Positions 24,872-34,215 of a stretch of DNA of 63,617 bases are shown piece after piece. Below the pieces are notes generated by a model that worked only from the letters and a program-made list of their open reading frames with translations, searched no databases and was not told the origin of the DNA. Positions within the stretch are counted from its first letter, which is position 1. Each line of letters opens with the position of its first letter. This stretch comes from a bacterium (GTDB taxonomy: Bacteria > SZUA-79 > Acidulodesulfobacterales > Acidulodesulfobacteraceae). Location of the stretch: positions 1-63,617 of the forward strand of contig JAJYHI010000047.1 of the NCBI GenBank assembly GCA_021784835.1, written 5' to 3'. Made by a program: the position numbers and the translations under genes.

Positions 24872-25357
24872 TTATAATTCTATCTTTATTCTGCCTCTTT
24901 GGCCGTGGCCTTCGCTTAACGTAACTTCAAAATAATTTATTGGGTTAAACATTTCCCTGTTTTTTAAATCTGAGGCGAGTTCGCCTGCGAAATAAACCGT
25001 TAAATCTTCGATATTCAGCGACGGACACTTTATTTTAAAAATATCGGCTTTCGGTATAAGATACATTTTTCCGTTAATTTCTATCCTGTAATGCTGTTCT
25101 TCCACTGCAACGCGCTGGACGCTTTCCGGATAATCGGCTATTAATATTTTATCCTCGAACGTAGAACATATTCTTTTTATAACGGCTTTTAAGTTATAAA
25201 GATGGACTATCCTTCTTTTATCGTCGAATTCTCCGTCGATTAAAACGTCCACGTAATGGAAATGAGGATGTATTCTCGAACAGTCTCCTCTTCCAGGCAC
25301 TATATGCATGCATTCAAACGTTAATCCGGCTTCTTTTCCGTTAAGTTCGACTATCAT
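24872..25357 (-). CDS. 6-pyruvoyl-tetrahydropterin synthase-like protein in the Moco cluster
   Basis: 161 residues of the PTPS/QueD fold. Zinc ligands are H18, H30 and H32, the catalytic-type Cys26 has the usual Cys-x3-His spacing, and a further His34 follows. The C-terminal EGHGQRG occupies the position of the conserved pterin-anchoring Glu. A separate, conventional QueD is encoded at 37.6 kb, so this copy is unlikely to serve only queuosine synthesis. Placement between a MoaA-like gene and mobA suggests a pterin-related task in cofactor synthesis or modification (inference). Spacing to the MoaA-like gene is 23 nt. Confidence 0.75.
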   Translation of the reverse strand: MIVELNGKEAGLTFECMHIVPGRGDCSRIHPHFHYVDVLIDGEFDDKRRIVHLYNLKAVIKRICSTFEDKILIADYPESVQRVAVEEQHYRIEINGKMYLIPKADIFKIKCPSLNIEDLTVYFAGELASDLKNREMFNPINYFEVTLSEGHGQRGRIKIEL

Positions 25358-25380
25358 TTAATTTTATTTACCTCTAATAT

Positions 25381-26223
25381 TTAATAATAAAAATTTTTTA
25401 GAACGCCGTTGGGCAGAAGCCTCATGCCGCTGCATCTGTCTCCGGTAGATTTACAGACGTCGTTTACCTTTCTGCATAGCGTTATTTTAGAATTTTTAAT
25501 TTTAAAAAACTGTCTGTCATTAGTATCGTCGTTTAAAAAATCTAATCCCGCTTTCTTTAACGTTAAGTATGGGTCGGCATAAAACTTAGAATATGAAGTT
25601 TCGTCGGTTTCGTTAGATAATTCTATAAACTGCAAATCGAAATCGTTATTTATGCAATAATCTATTAATTTGTTTAAAGACGATTTTGCGGAATTTATTT
25701 TTTTTAGCAAAACTGCATCTATTTCTACATTGTATCCATAATCTTTCAAAATTTTTAAACCTGAAAGAACTTCATATAGATAATCTTTTCCGGTAATATA
25801 TTTATAAAACCTTGGATCTAACGTATCTAAGCTTACCGATATTTTATCTATAATATTGGGGCTAAGATCTTTTATTCTTTTTCTTATAAGAGTGCCGTTC
25901 GTAGTAATATATAGCTTTAAGTCATTGATATGTTTGACTTTATATAAAAGATTTTTTAAATCTTTATAGAGCAGAGGTTCGCCGCCGGTAAATTTAATTT
26001 TTTTAAGTCCGAAATTTTTAAGCGAATATACCACGTTTATTATATCTCCGGTCTGAATAGTCGAAGAAATTTTTTTGGGAACTCCTTCGTTATGGCAGTA
26101 AAAACAGTTTTCGTTGCATTTGCCTGAAAGAGAAACTCTTAAGGACGGGATTTTAAATTTAAATCTTTCGAAATTTGAATCGTATTCTTTATTTTCAAAT
26201 AATTCAAATAAATACTGTTTCAT
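25381..26223 (-). CDS. MoaA-like radical SAM protein, C-terminally short
   Basis: 280 residues. The radical SAM motif is C36-x3-C40-x2-C43 (CNENCFYC), followed by a KFTGGEPLLY SAM-binding motif and an ITTNGTLI strand, all as in MoaA (GTP 3',8-cyclase). A C-terminal Cys set occurs (LCRKVNDVC, DRCSGMRLLPNG), but the protein ends 14 residues later at LKNFYY. It therefore lacks the last Cys and the terminal Gly-Gly of standard MoaA (about 320-330 residues). It may be a divergent MoaA, a paralogue with another substrate, or a truncated gene. It lies 12 nt behind moeA. Confidence 0.7.
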   Translation of the reverse strand: MKQYLFELFENKEYDSNFERFKFKIPSLRVSLSGKCNENCFYCHNEGVPKKISSTIQTGDIINVVYSLKNFGLKKIKFTGGEPLLYKDLKNLLYKVKHINDLKLYITTNGTLIRKRIKDLSPNIIDKISVSLDTLDPRFYKYITGKDYLYEVLSGLKILKDYGYNVEIDAVLLKKINSAKSSLNKLIDYCINNDFDLQFIELSNETDETSYSKFYADPYLTLKKAGLDFLNDDTNDRQFFKIKNSKITLCRKVNDVCKSTGDRCSGMRLLPNGVLKNFYY

Positions 26224-26235
26224 AATTATTTTGTA

Positions 26236-27525
26236 TTAATATTCTATTTCGTAATCGTTTAACGTAACGTCTATAAAAGTTCCGGCCTTTAAATTCGTAA
26301 TATGCTCTTCCATAACAAAACTGCCGTCGGCTTTTATCATTGGACTTAATGACCTTGCGGCGGACGGAGGTTTAGGAGCGGATATTACTTCTGCATATAA
26401 AGAATCGCCGCTCTTAGTTAACTTAACCTGAAAATATTTTCTTATGCCTTCTTCTTTTATTATATCATTTTTTAAAGCGGCTTTAACGGAAGGGTATCTT
26501 TTATATAGGTCTTTATAGTTAGACATTCTTTGAATAACAGGCCTTACAAATAGGTCGAACGTAATAAGAACGGAATAAGGCCAGCCCGCAAGCGCAAAAA
26601 TAGGCGTGCCGTTATTAAGCATGCCGAACGACGTCGGCTTGCCCGGAACTAATTTTACTCCGTGGAATAATAATTTTCCGGTCTTTTCTATAGCGGAAGG
26701 AACTAGGTCGTAAAAGTTTTTTATCTCTTTATTTTCCAAAACCAAAAAACTGGCGCCCGTTCCACCGGTAGAAACAATAAGGTCGTATTTTGAAGACTCG
26801 TCGCTTTTTTTTAAAGTTTGCGTTAATTTTTCAAAGTCGTCTTCTACCGCTCCTATTACTTCAGGTACGCCTCCGGCATCCGACACTAAAGACTTAAGAA
26901 CCGTCGTATTTATATCGTATATTTTATTTGTTTTTAACTTTTTGCCCGGCGGCGTTAGTTCGTTTCCTCCGGACAATATTCCTACCAAAGGTTTTTTATA
27001 AACGGAAACCGAACTCATTCCTATTCCGGATAGGGCGGCAATATCGCAGAATCTTATTCTATGACCTTTCTCAAAAAGAATTTCTCCAGCCTTAATGTCG
27101 TCCCCTATGGGAGATATATACGAACCTTTTTCGAATTTCTTTTTGTAAATCATATATCCGCCTGCATATTCTTCTACGTCTTCTATTAATACCACGCTGT
27201 CTGCATTGGGAGGAATAGGAGCGCCCGTAGTTACGAAGGCGGCTTCTCCAGAATTAAGCGGTTTTATTTCTTTTGAATAACCTGCGGTTATTTGGTTTTC
27301 TACCCTGAATTTATTTATTTTTTTTTCTAAAAAATCGCTTGATATAACCGCAAAACCGTCAACGGCCGATCTTATAAAAGGAGGAACTTCGTTTTGAGGA
27401 ATTATATCTTCCGATATTATTCTGCCGAGAGAATCTTCGACGGAAATAATTTCGCCGTCCTTAATTTTTTTAATATTTTCTGCGGTAATATCAAGTAATG
27501 TTTTAACCGTTTTTTTATCTTGCAT
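26236..27525 (-). CDS. moeA: Molybdopterin molybdenumtransferase MoeA, divergent paralogue
   Basis: Inserts molybdate into adenylylated molybdopterin. 429 residues with the expected domain order: PPFIRSAVDGFAV (Asp56), GDDIKAGE, ILSGGNELTPPG. Two otherwise conserved stretches are changed. The GG(A/V)SxGxxD loop reads GGTGASFLVLE and lacks the acidic residue, and LPGNPVS reads LAGWPYS with one Pro lost. A second MoeA at 53.4 kb retains these but differs in the GDD region. This copy lies in the molybdoenzyme block and may be specialised, for example for tungsten or for delivery to one enzyme (inference). A 19-bp hairpin precedes it. Confidence 0.85.
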   Translation of the reverse strand: MQDKKTVKTLLDITAENIKKIKDGEIISVEDSLGRIISEDIIPQNEVPPFIRSAVDGFAVISSDFLEKKINKFRVENQITAGYSKEIKPLNSGEAAFVTTGAPIPPNADSVVLIEDVEEYAGGYMIYKKKFEKGSYISPIGDDIKAGEILFEKGHRIRFCDIAALSGIGMSSVSVYKKPLVGILSGGNELTPPGKKLKTNKIYDINTTVLKSLVSDAGGVPEVIGAVEDDFEKLTQTLKKSDESSKYDLIVSTGGTGASFLVLENKEIKNFYDLVPSAIEKTGKLLFHGVKLVPGKPTSFGMLNNGTPIFALAGWPYSVLITFDLFVRPVIQRMSNYKDLYKRYPSVKAALKNDIIKEEGIRKYFQVKLTKSGDSLYAEVISAPKPPSAARSLSPMIKADGSFVMEEHITNLKAGTFIDVTLNDYEIEY

Positions 27526-27540
27526 GAAGTTTTTATTTTT

Positions 27541-27586
27541 TTAAACAATAACGGCCGTCGATAGTTTGACGGCCGTTATTGTTTAA
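27541..27586. terminator. 19-bp perfect hairpin between the 81-residue gene and moeA
   Basis: Two 19-nt arms with core AACGGCCGTC/GACGGCCGTT pair perfectly around an 8-nt loop. It begins 8 nt after the stop of the 81-residue gene and ends about 16 nt before the moeA ATG. The minus strand continues with an A-tract and the plus strand with TTTAA, so it could be a weak terminator, an attenuator or an mRNA-stabilising processing site separating enzyme genes from cofactor genes. Confidence 0.6.
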
Positions 27587-27593
27587 CGTTAAT

Positions 27594-27839
27594 TTAAAAA
27601 TATGGTTCTATGGGATATGTTTTTATTCCTGCTTTTTTAATCGCCTTTAAAGCTTTTTCTTCTTCTTCTAAGCTTACGAATATAGTTGCATGGTAAGGCG
27701 TCACGCTTGCGACGTTTCTTCCCACAATATGAACGTTTTCTTTTTTTAATGCTTCTTCAGCCTTGTCGAAGTCTCCGTTTACATAATCGACTCTTATAGG
27801 CGCATTATACACGGTTCCAGACTTTAGTATCTCTGCCAT
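27594..27839 (-). CDS. Small conserved-looking protein in the molybdoenzyme operon
   Basis: 81 residues, no Cys, no membrane segment. The pattern PIRVDYVNGDFDKAEEALKK then VASVTPYHATIFVSLEEEEKALKAIKKAG alternates strands and helices like a ferredoxin-like (beta-alpha-beta) or ACT-type fold. I do not recognise a named family. It is between the ferredoxin gene and moeA, preceded by aaggagg-like bases (ggaggttattt), an unusually strong ribosome-binding site for this window, which argues for high expression. It could be a chaperone or small subunit of the molybdoenzyme (inference). Confidence 0.65.
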   Translation of the reverse strand: MAEILKSGTVYNAPIRVDYVNGDFDKAEEALKKENVHIVGRNVASVTPYHATIFVSLEEEEKALKAIKKAGIKTYPIEPYF

Positions 27840-27894
27840 AAATAACCTCCTTGTTTTATTTTTAATATTTTTACAAATATAGTCAAATATTTAA

Positions 27895-28551
27895 TTATCC
27901 GACTTTAACCTCGTTATCGGTGTCGTTTGCATTAGACGTTCCCATTTGGCTTGGATTAGGAGCGACAAAACCGAATAAATGTTCCGTTAATTTTCTGGCG
28001 GTCTTTTCTCTGTCGATAGTCGATATTCTGTTTATATTACCGAACCATAATGCATCGGTCGAACACAAAGTTACGCATGCAGGTAAAAGTCCGACGTCGA
28101 TTCTGTGTTTGCAGTAATCGCATTTCGTTACCTTTCCGGTCGCTTCGTTAAACTGAGGAGAACCGAAAGGACAAGCGTGTATGCAAGATTTACAGCCTAT
28201 GCAGGTATTAGGGTCGTTAAATACGATACCGTCTGCTCTTTTCTGCATAGAACCTGTCGGACAGGCTTTTACGCATGCCGCATCGTCGCAGTGAAAACAG
28301 TTCATGGGAAGATAAACCGTTTTTAGTTGTCCTTTTTTAATAAAATATGGTCCAACCTGTATAACCCTCATTCTGCGGGGCCCAACGGGAAGATTGTGTT
28401 CTTTTTTACAAGATACTTCGCAAGACATACAGCCTATGCATCTTTCTACATTTACTTTCATAGAATATTTTGGAGTGGAAGACTTCAGGGTAATCCTGGA
28501 AGCTCTTTCTTCTCCAAGGTGAACTCTATCAAATCCGTATTCCGAAGACAT
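27895..28551 (-). CDS. Molybdoenzyme electron-transfer subunit, four 4Fe-4S clusters (DmsB/PsrB-like)
   Basis: 218 residues. The four cysteine sets start at C38 (CIGCMSCEVSC), then CFHCDDAACVKACP, CIGCKSCIHACP and CDYCKHRIDVGLLPACVTLC. This is the standard beta subunit of DMSO-reductase-family complexes, carrying electrons between the catalytic subunit and a donor. There is no signal peptide or C-terminal membrane helix, and no NrfD/DmsC-type membrane anchor gene is adjacent, so the complex is probably soluble and cytoplasmic. It lies 110 nt behind the catalytic subunit. Confidence 0.88.
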   Translation of the reverse strand: MSSEYGFDRVHLGEERASRITLKSSTPKYSMKVNVERCIGCMSCEVSCKKEHNLPVGPRRMRVIQVGPYFIKKGQLKTVYLPMNCFHCDDAACVKACPTGSMQKRADGIVFNDPNTCIGCKSCIHACPFGSPQFNEATGKVTKCDYCKHRIDVGLLPACVTLCSTDALWFGNINRISTIDREKTARKLTEHLFGFVAPNPSQMGTSNANDTDNEVKVG

Positions 28552-28661
28552 ATTTATACTCCTATTTTTTATTTAAGTTAAATTTCTTTTAACATCCGGA
28601 AATTTGCGTTTTATTGTTTTTTCAATGAATTATTCGCGCAAATTTCCGGTTAAATTTAATT

Positions 28662-31205
28662 TTAGTATTTACGAATATCGCAGGAAACAGGCGTACATTC
28701 GACCGGCTCTTTAAAATTAACAAGCTTTTTCCAGCCTATGCTAAGTTCATGATATTCTTTCCAGTGATTTTTCCATTTTCCGACGATAATATTTTTATCC
28801 TGGTGCTTAGGATCCCAAACTTCCGGAAATCTTTTCTGCAAAAATTCTAGCGTCTTTTTTGCTGTGGTATCCGGATCGGTATCGCCTTTTCTATAAACCC
28901 TGCAAAGGACGGCTTTAAATTGTATCTGTCCATAAACCGGGTCTTTTATAATATCGTCTATAACGGTATTAATAGATTCATATGGATGAAACGGCTGATA
29001 TCTGTCAAACCCGAAGTTTGCCCATATTCCGTCTTCAGGTACCATTTCTGTTACCCATGCCGGACCTTCAACCCATCCTCTGTCGTTTTCTACTATAACC
29101 ATGTCTCCGTCTTCGATACCCATAACCGCTGCGGTAGTAGGATTTATCTCTATATTTCTGTCGGGTTCGAGTTCGTCGTTCCACGGCCACCAGTGGCCTC
29201 CTTCATGAAAGGACTGCGCTATTCTGGTAGTATTCAGTACTAACGGATACTTCTTGGCTCTTTCAAAATTTCCGAGAGGCGATTCGGAACCTTCAACCTG
29301 CGTAGGAACTTTGTACCAGCCTATTTTTTCCAAAGCTTCGGAAGCTAGTTCGATTTTGCCGGAAGGCGTCGGGAATCTCTTGTCGGATTCGGGATAATTT
29401 TCTCCTTCTTTATACATTATCCATTTACCCCTTAAAACGGCTTCGTCGTCTTGGAAAACAGCTTCTTCTTTCGACATTACGGGCCACATCAAACCGCCTT
29501 TCGGATTTTTTTCGGGATTAAGAAGTTCGTAAGTAATACCTCTTGTAAAAGATTCCTGTTCGTTAAAGAAATCGGTCATTTTAATTTCGTTTACTCTTCC
29601 TTTATCAGGACCTTCTTTATAATATCCCCACGGATTAAATTCGACTTTGTCGAAATGTCCGGCTTTACCTTTAAGCCTTTTCGCAAGACCGTCGAAAACA
29701 TCGATATCGGCTCTGTGTTCATGCTGATAAGGTATTATTTTATTGTGCCACTGAAGAAGCCTGTTGTTTCCGTGATGGCAAACGCTGTCTGTTTCTACTG
29801 AGATTGCTATAGGAAACGCGACATGACTAAACATATATGTATGGTTTGGATATATGGAAAGATGAATATTGATTATATTTTTCTTCATCGCTTCTTCCAT
29901 TTTCCATGAATTCGGAAACTGCGGCAGGTGGTCGCCGTTCCATATAATGCCCTTAACAGGATAGGGTTTTTCATACATCATCGCATTTATTATGCACGGT
30001 ACCGAACTGTCTCCCCATGATATTAATTTGTCCGTTATCTGCGGTCTTTTAAAACCCGGCAGATCGTTCAAATCGTGTCCATAATTCAGAGGAGGACGGC
30101 AGTTATGCAGCCAGTTCCAGCCGCCGCCTTTTACGCCTATAGATCCGGTAAGAGCCAACAATGCCGCTATCGACCTGTTGACGTTGTTCGAGTTATATAT
30201 CTGCGCAGTACCGAGATTTCCCGTTACGGATGCCGGTCTTGCCGAGCCGAATCTTCTTGCGGCTTCTATAATCATTTCCTTGGGAACGTATGTAAGTTTT
30301 TCGGCTCTTTCAGGCGTCCATTGGGCGCATTCTTTTGCATACTCTTCAAAACCTTCAACCCATTTATCGACAAATTCTTTGTTGTAAAGTTTTTCTTTTA
30401 TTATGATATTGCCCATAGCTAAAAACAATATAGCGTCCGAACCCGAACGAATTCTCATGCCTATATCGCATTTTGAAAGCGTTGCGTTAAAACGCGGATC
30501 GACGCCTATTAAAAATGCTCCGTTATCTCTTGCATCGAGAAGGTGGGTCATCGTAATAGTTTCCTGCGCCGCCATATTCGTGCCTACTACAAGAATACAT
30601 TTGGAGTTTTTCCAATCCTGAGAAGGATTCATAAGCCTGCCGAGTCCTTTTGCGCCGAAAACGTAGTTCATAGAAACGCCGGGGCTTTCGCAGCAGATAG
30701 GCCCCTGTCCGTAAACGTTGGGCGTGCCGAATATCCTGCCGAATCTTGCGCCGCCTTCTTTATTGCCGAACGAAGACCTTCCAGTCCTGAAAACAGTCAA
30801 TGCCTCAGGGCCGTATTCGTCATGAAGTTTTATTAATCTTTCGGCCGCAAAATCAAGCGCATCATCCCATGAAACCCTTTTAAAATCGTCTGTTAAAGAT
30901 TTCCTTATCATCGGATGATGTACTCTTAGCGGGTCGTACCACCATTGAATCTGGCCGACGCCCTTAGAACAAAGACCGCCTCTGTTCTGGGGATGTTCCG
31001 GATCTCCCATGACATCGACTATTTTACCGTCTTTCAGGAATATTTTTAAACCGCATCCGCTTTCGCACATATTAGTGCATGTGGAATAGCGTACGGTGTC
31101 ATATTCCTTGGTAGATTCCTGCGGACGATGATCGGGCTTTATTTTTATAAGCCTGTTATCTTTTACGCGCATGAACTTTTCGTTTTTTAACTCCTCAAAA
31201 TCCAT
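28662..31205 (-). CDS. Cytoplasmic molybdopterin oxidoreductase (DMSO reductase family), substrate unknown
   Basis: 847-residue catalytic subunit. The N-terminal 4Fe-4S motif is C43-x3-C47-x3-C51 with C79 (GGLCSKG). WWYDPLRVHHPM follows as in this family. The Mo/W-ligand region reads YGQGPICCESPG, with C171 or C172 as the likely ligand, and a molydop-binding C-terminal domain starts near 660 (PLVLNTTRIAQSFHEGG). There is no Tat signal, so it acts in the cytoplasm, unlike most respiratory arsenate, polysulfide, tetrathionate or DMSO reductases. Flanking genes encode an HdrB-like protein, a ferredoxin subunit and cofactor genes. Possible roles include sulfur-compound or organic-acid redox chemistry; not assignable by eye. 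Confidence 0.85.
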   Translation of the reverse strand: MDFEELKNEKFMRVKDNRLIKIKPDHRPQESTKEYDTVRYSTCTNMCESGCGLKIFLKDGKIVDVMGDPEHPQNRGGLCSKGVGQIQWWYDPLRVHHPMIRKSLTDDFKRVSWDDALDFAAERLIKLHDEYGPEALTVFRTGRSSFGNKEGGARFGRIFGTPNVYGQGPICCESPGVSMNYVFGAKGLGRLMNPSQDWKNSKCILVVGTNMAAQETITMTHLLDARDNGAFLIGVDPRFNATLSKCDIGMRIRSGSDAILFLAMGNIIIKEKLYNKEFVDKWVEGFEEYAKECAQWTPERAEKLTYVPKEMIIEAARRFGSARPASVTGNLGTAQIYNSNNVNRSIAALLALTGSIGVKGGGWNWLHNCRPPLNYGHDLNDLPGFKRPQITDKLISWGDSSVPCIINAMMYEKPYPVKGIIWNGDHLPQFPNSWKMEEAMKKNIINIHLSIYPNHTYMFSHVAFPIAISVETDSVCHHGNNRLLQWHNKIIPYQHEHRADIDVFDGLAKRLKGKAGHFDKVEFNPWGYYKEGPDKGRVNEIKMTDFFNEQESFTRGITYELLNPEKNPKGGLMWPVMSKEEAVFQDDEAVLRGKWIMYKEGENYPESDKRFPTPSGKIELASEALEKIGWYKVPTQVEGSESPLGNFERAKKYPLVLNTTRIAQSFHEGGHWWPWNDELEPDRNIEINPTTAAVMGIEDGDMVIVENDRGWVEGPAWVTEMVPEDGIWANFGFDRYQPFHPYESINTVIDDIIKDPVYGQIQFKAVLCRVYRKGDTDPDTTAKKTLEFLQKRFPEVWDPKHQDKNIIVGKWKNHWKEYHELSIGWKKLVNFKEPVECTPVSCDIRKY

Positions 31206-31240
31206 TTTTTTACCTCCGTTTTAATTAAAGTATATTTATT

Positions 31241-32125
31241 TTATAACCGGCACTCTTCTAACTTTGCGTTTCCAGGTTTAACTCCGCAAGGCAATATACT
31301 GTTTAATATTTCTCCGCAACCTTCAATATCGAGCATAAAACCGATAAATTCTATTAAGCCTATTACCGGCGCAAATATATCAAGGTCGGACAATTTCATG
31401 CCGTCGTCAATATTTTTTTCGCACATGGAACAAACCGTGACTATATAGTCTGAATTTGTTTCGTCGGCTTTTTTATTTATCAGCTTGAAAAAATTATCGG
31501 CTATATTTGCGTTTTCAATTCTTTTAGAATGTATCGGGGTCATATTTTGCAATTTTTCGCCTCCGCAACAATCATTGAAAATATTAACTTCGGCACCCAT
31601 AATATTAAATATTTTTTTTAAAGATTCTATTTTAGCTTCGTTTTTATAACATCCGACATAAAGAAGTATGGAGTTCCCTTTTATTTTTGACGGAACGGTT
31701 TTTAGCAGTTTGTCTTCGGTAGCGGCATCTGCAATTATATCGATAATATGAATTGCTCCCGTCTTTGAAGGATCCGACTCTTTAAGCATCGCATTAAACG
31801 GCCTAAGACTGTAATCCGCCTGTTTTCTAAACATGGAATCGGAATTTATAAGTTTAACGGATTCGTTTATCTGATTTACGCATACCGAACAGCCGGAATA
31901 TAAAAAATTTTCGCCGCCATTCTGACATAAACCTAAATTTCTCAGGGGCATTACCGCTTTATTAAAAAAATCCGGCTTATAGTGCGATGGCGGCGCGCCG
32001 CAGCAGTTCCATTCGGAAACCGGCTTAATATCTATATCTAATGCTCTAAAAATGTTTTCTATTTTTGTTTTAGGGTCGTAAGAATTTGCGCAGCCCGGAA
32101 AATAAATAATATGATTTTTCAACAT
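31241..32125 (-). CDS. HdrB-like CCG-domain protein
   Basis: 294 residues with two canonical CCG modules. The first has C12, C41-C42 and C79-x2-C82; the second has GCYKNEA, NDCCGGE and VCSMC. In heterodisulfide reductase HdrB each module binds a non-cubane 4Fe-4S cluster that cleaves disulfides. First gene of the block, 35 nt ahead of the molybdoenzyme gene. No HdrA or HdrC homologue lies next to it; the molybdoenzyme and its ferredoxin take their place. This suggests coupling of a disulfide/thiol or persulfide substrate to the Mo enzyme (inference). Confidence 0.85.
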   Translation of the reverse strand: MLKNHIIYFPGCANSYDPKTKIENIFRALDIDIKPVSEWNCCGAPPSHYKPDFFNKAVMPLRNLGLCQNGGENFLYSGCSVCVNQINESVKLINSDSMFRKQADYSLRPFNAMLKESDPSKTGAIHIIDIIADAATEDKLLKTVPSKIKGNSILLYVGCYKNEAKIESLKKIFNIMGAEVNIFNDCCGGEKLQNMTPIHSKRIENANIADNFFKLINKKADETNSDYIVTVCSMCEKNIDDGMKLSDLDIFAPVIGLIEFIGFMLDIEGCGEILNSILPCGVKPGNAKLEECRL

Positions 32126-32382
32126 TAAACCTATATTTTATTTTTAAAAGTGTACTTAAAAAAAATAGATTAGACAATTGCTGTATTTTTTACATCCTTT
32201 TTAGTTTATTACAAAAAAAAAATTAAATCAATATTTTTTTTAAAAAAATATAACATTGTTTTTAAATTGAAGATAAATAAATATAAAATATAAGCGCCTT
32301 GCATGTTTATCTATTTAATATTTTATAAACCTTTAAAGAGGATTGATTTATTAGGAAGGTTAATTGCGCTTTTATTTAAAGG
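32126..32382. other. AT-rich intergenic region upstream of the molybdoenzyme block
   Basis: About 255 nt with long A and T runs and no ORF or repeat of families A or B. It must hold the start signals of the HdrB-molybdoenzyme operon on the minus strand, but I see no convincing -35/-10 pair. It also holds the 3' end of the tRNA-Phe transcript. Confidence 0.4.
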
Positions 32383-32458
<76 letters not shown>

Positions 32459-32593
32459 ATTAAACATGATAAGTTTTATTATATTATCATAAAACTTATT
32501 TAAATACAAATATTTTTAAGCGTGCCGTTTAATTTTTATACGGAGAGACGTAAAAAAAGACTCTAAAAACTAAAAATCAGATAAATATCTTTA

Positions 32594-32681
32594 TGGTGCC
32601 GAGGGCCGGAATCGAACCGGCACGGAACAAAGTTCCGAGGGATTTTAAGTCCCTTGCGTCTACCACTTCCGCCACCCCGGC
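32594..32681 (-). tRNA. tRNA-Leu (TAA)
   Basis: 88 nt including encoded CCA. Class II tRNA with the long variable arm CGGAACTTTGTTCCG. The anticodon loop is ACTTAAAA with anticodon TAA. The acceptor GCCGGGG/CCTCGGC includes one G-T pair, and the T-arm is GGTTCGATTCC. Confidence 0.95.
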
Positions 32682-32722
32682 AATTATTTAATTGAGAAGA
32701 TGCGCTTCAAAAAATGCATTAT

Positions 32723-32753
32723 ATAATATCTCACAAATCGCAATATTTGTCAA
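32723..32753 (-). promoter_or_regulatory. Predicted promoter of tRNA-Leu/tRNA-Phe
   Basis: Minus strand: perfect TTGACA (32753-32748), then TATTAT with 19-nt spacing (32728-32723) or GATATT with 17-nt spacing. It lies between the nfnB-like stop and tRNA-Leu, about 40 nt ahead of the tRNA. Confidence 0.5.
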
Positions 32754-32756
32754 ATA

Positions 32757-34178
<1,422 letters not shown>

Positions 34179-34215
34179 TTATAAATTATCTGCTATACTC
34201 TCTATACTTATAAAA

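Noticed and set aside
29451..30836. Several plus-strand ORFs opposite the molybdoenzyme gene
   Set aside because: They mirror the conserved coding frame and lack ribosome-binding sites or motifs.
28662..31205. Assignment of the molybdoenzyme as arsenate, tetrathionate or polysulfide reductase
   Set aside because: No Tat signal, no membrane anchor gene, and the metal-site motif does not match any of them closely by eye.
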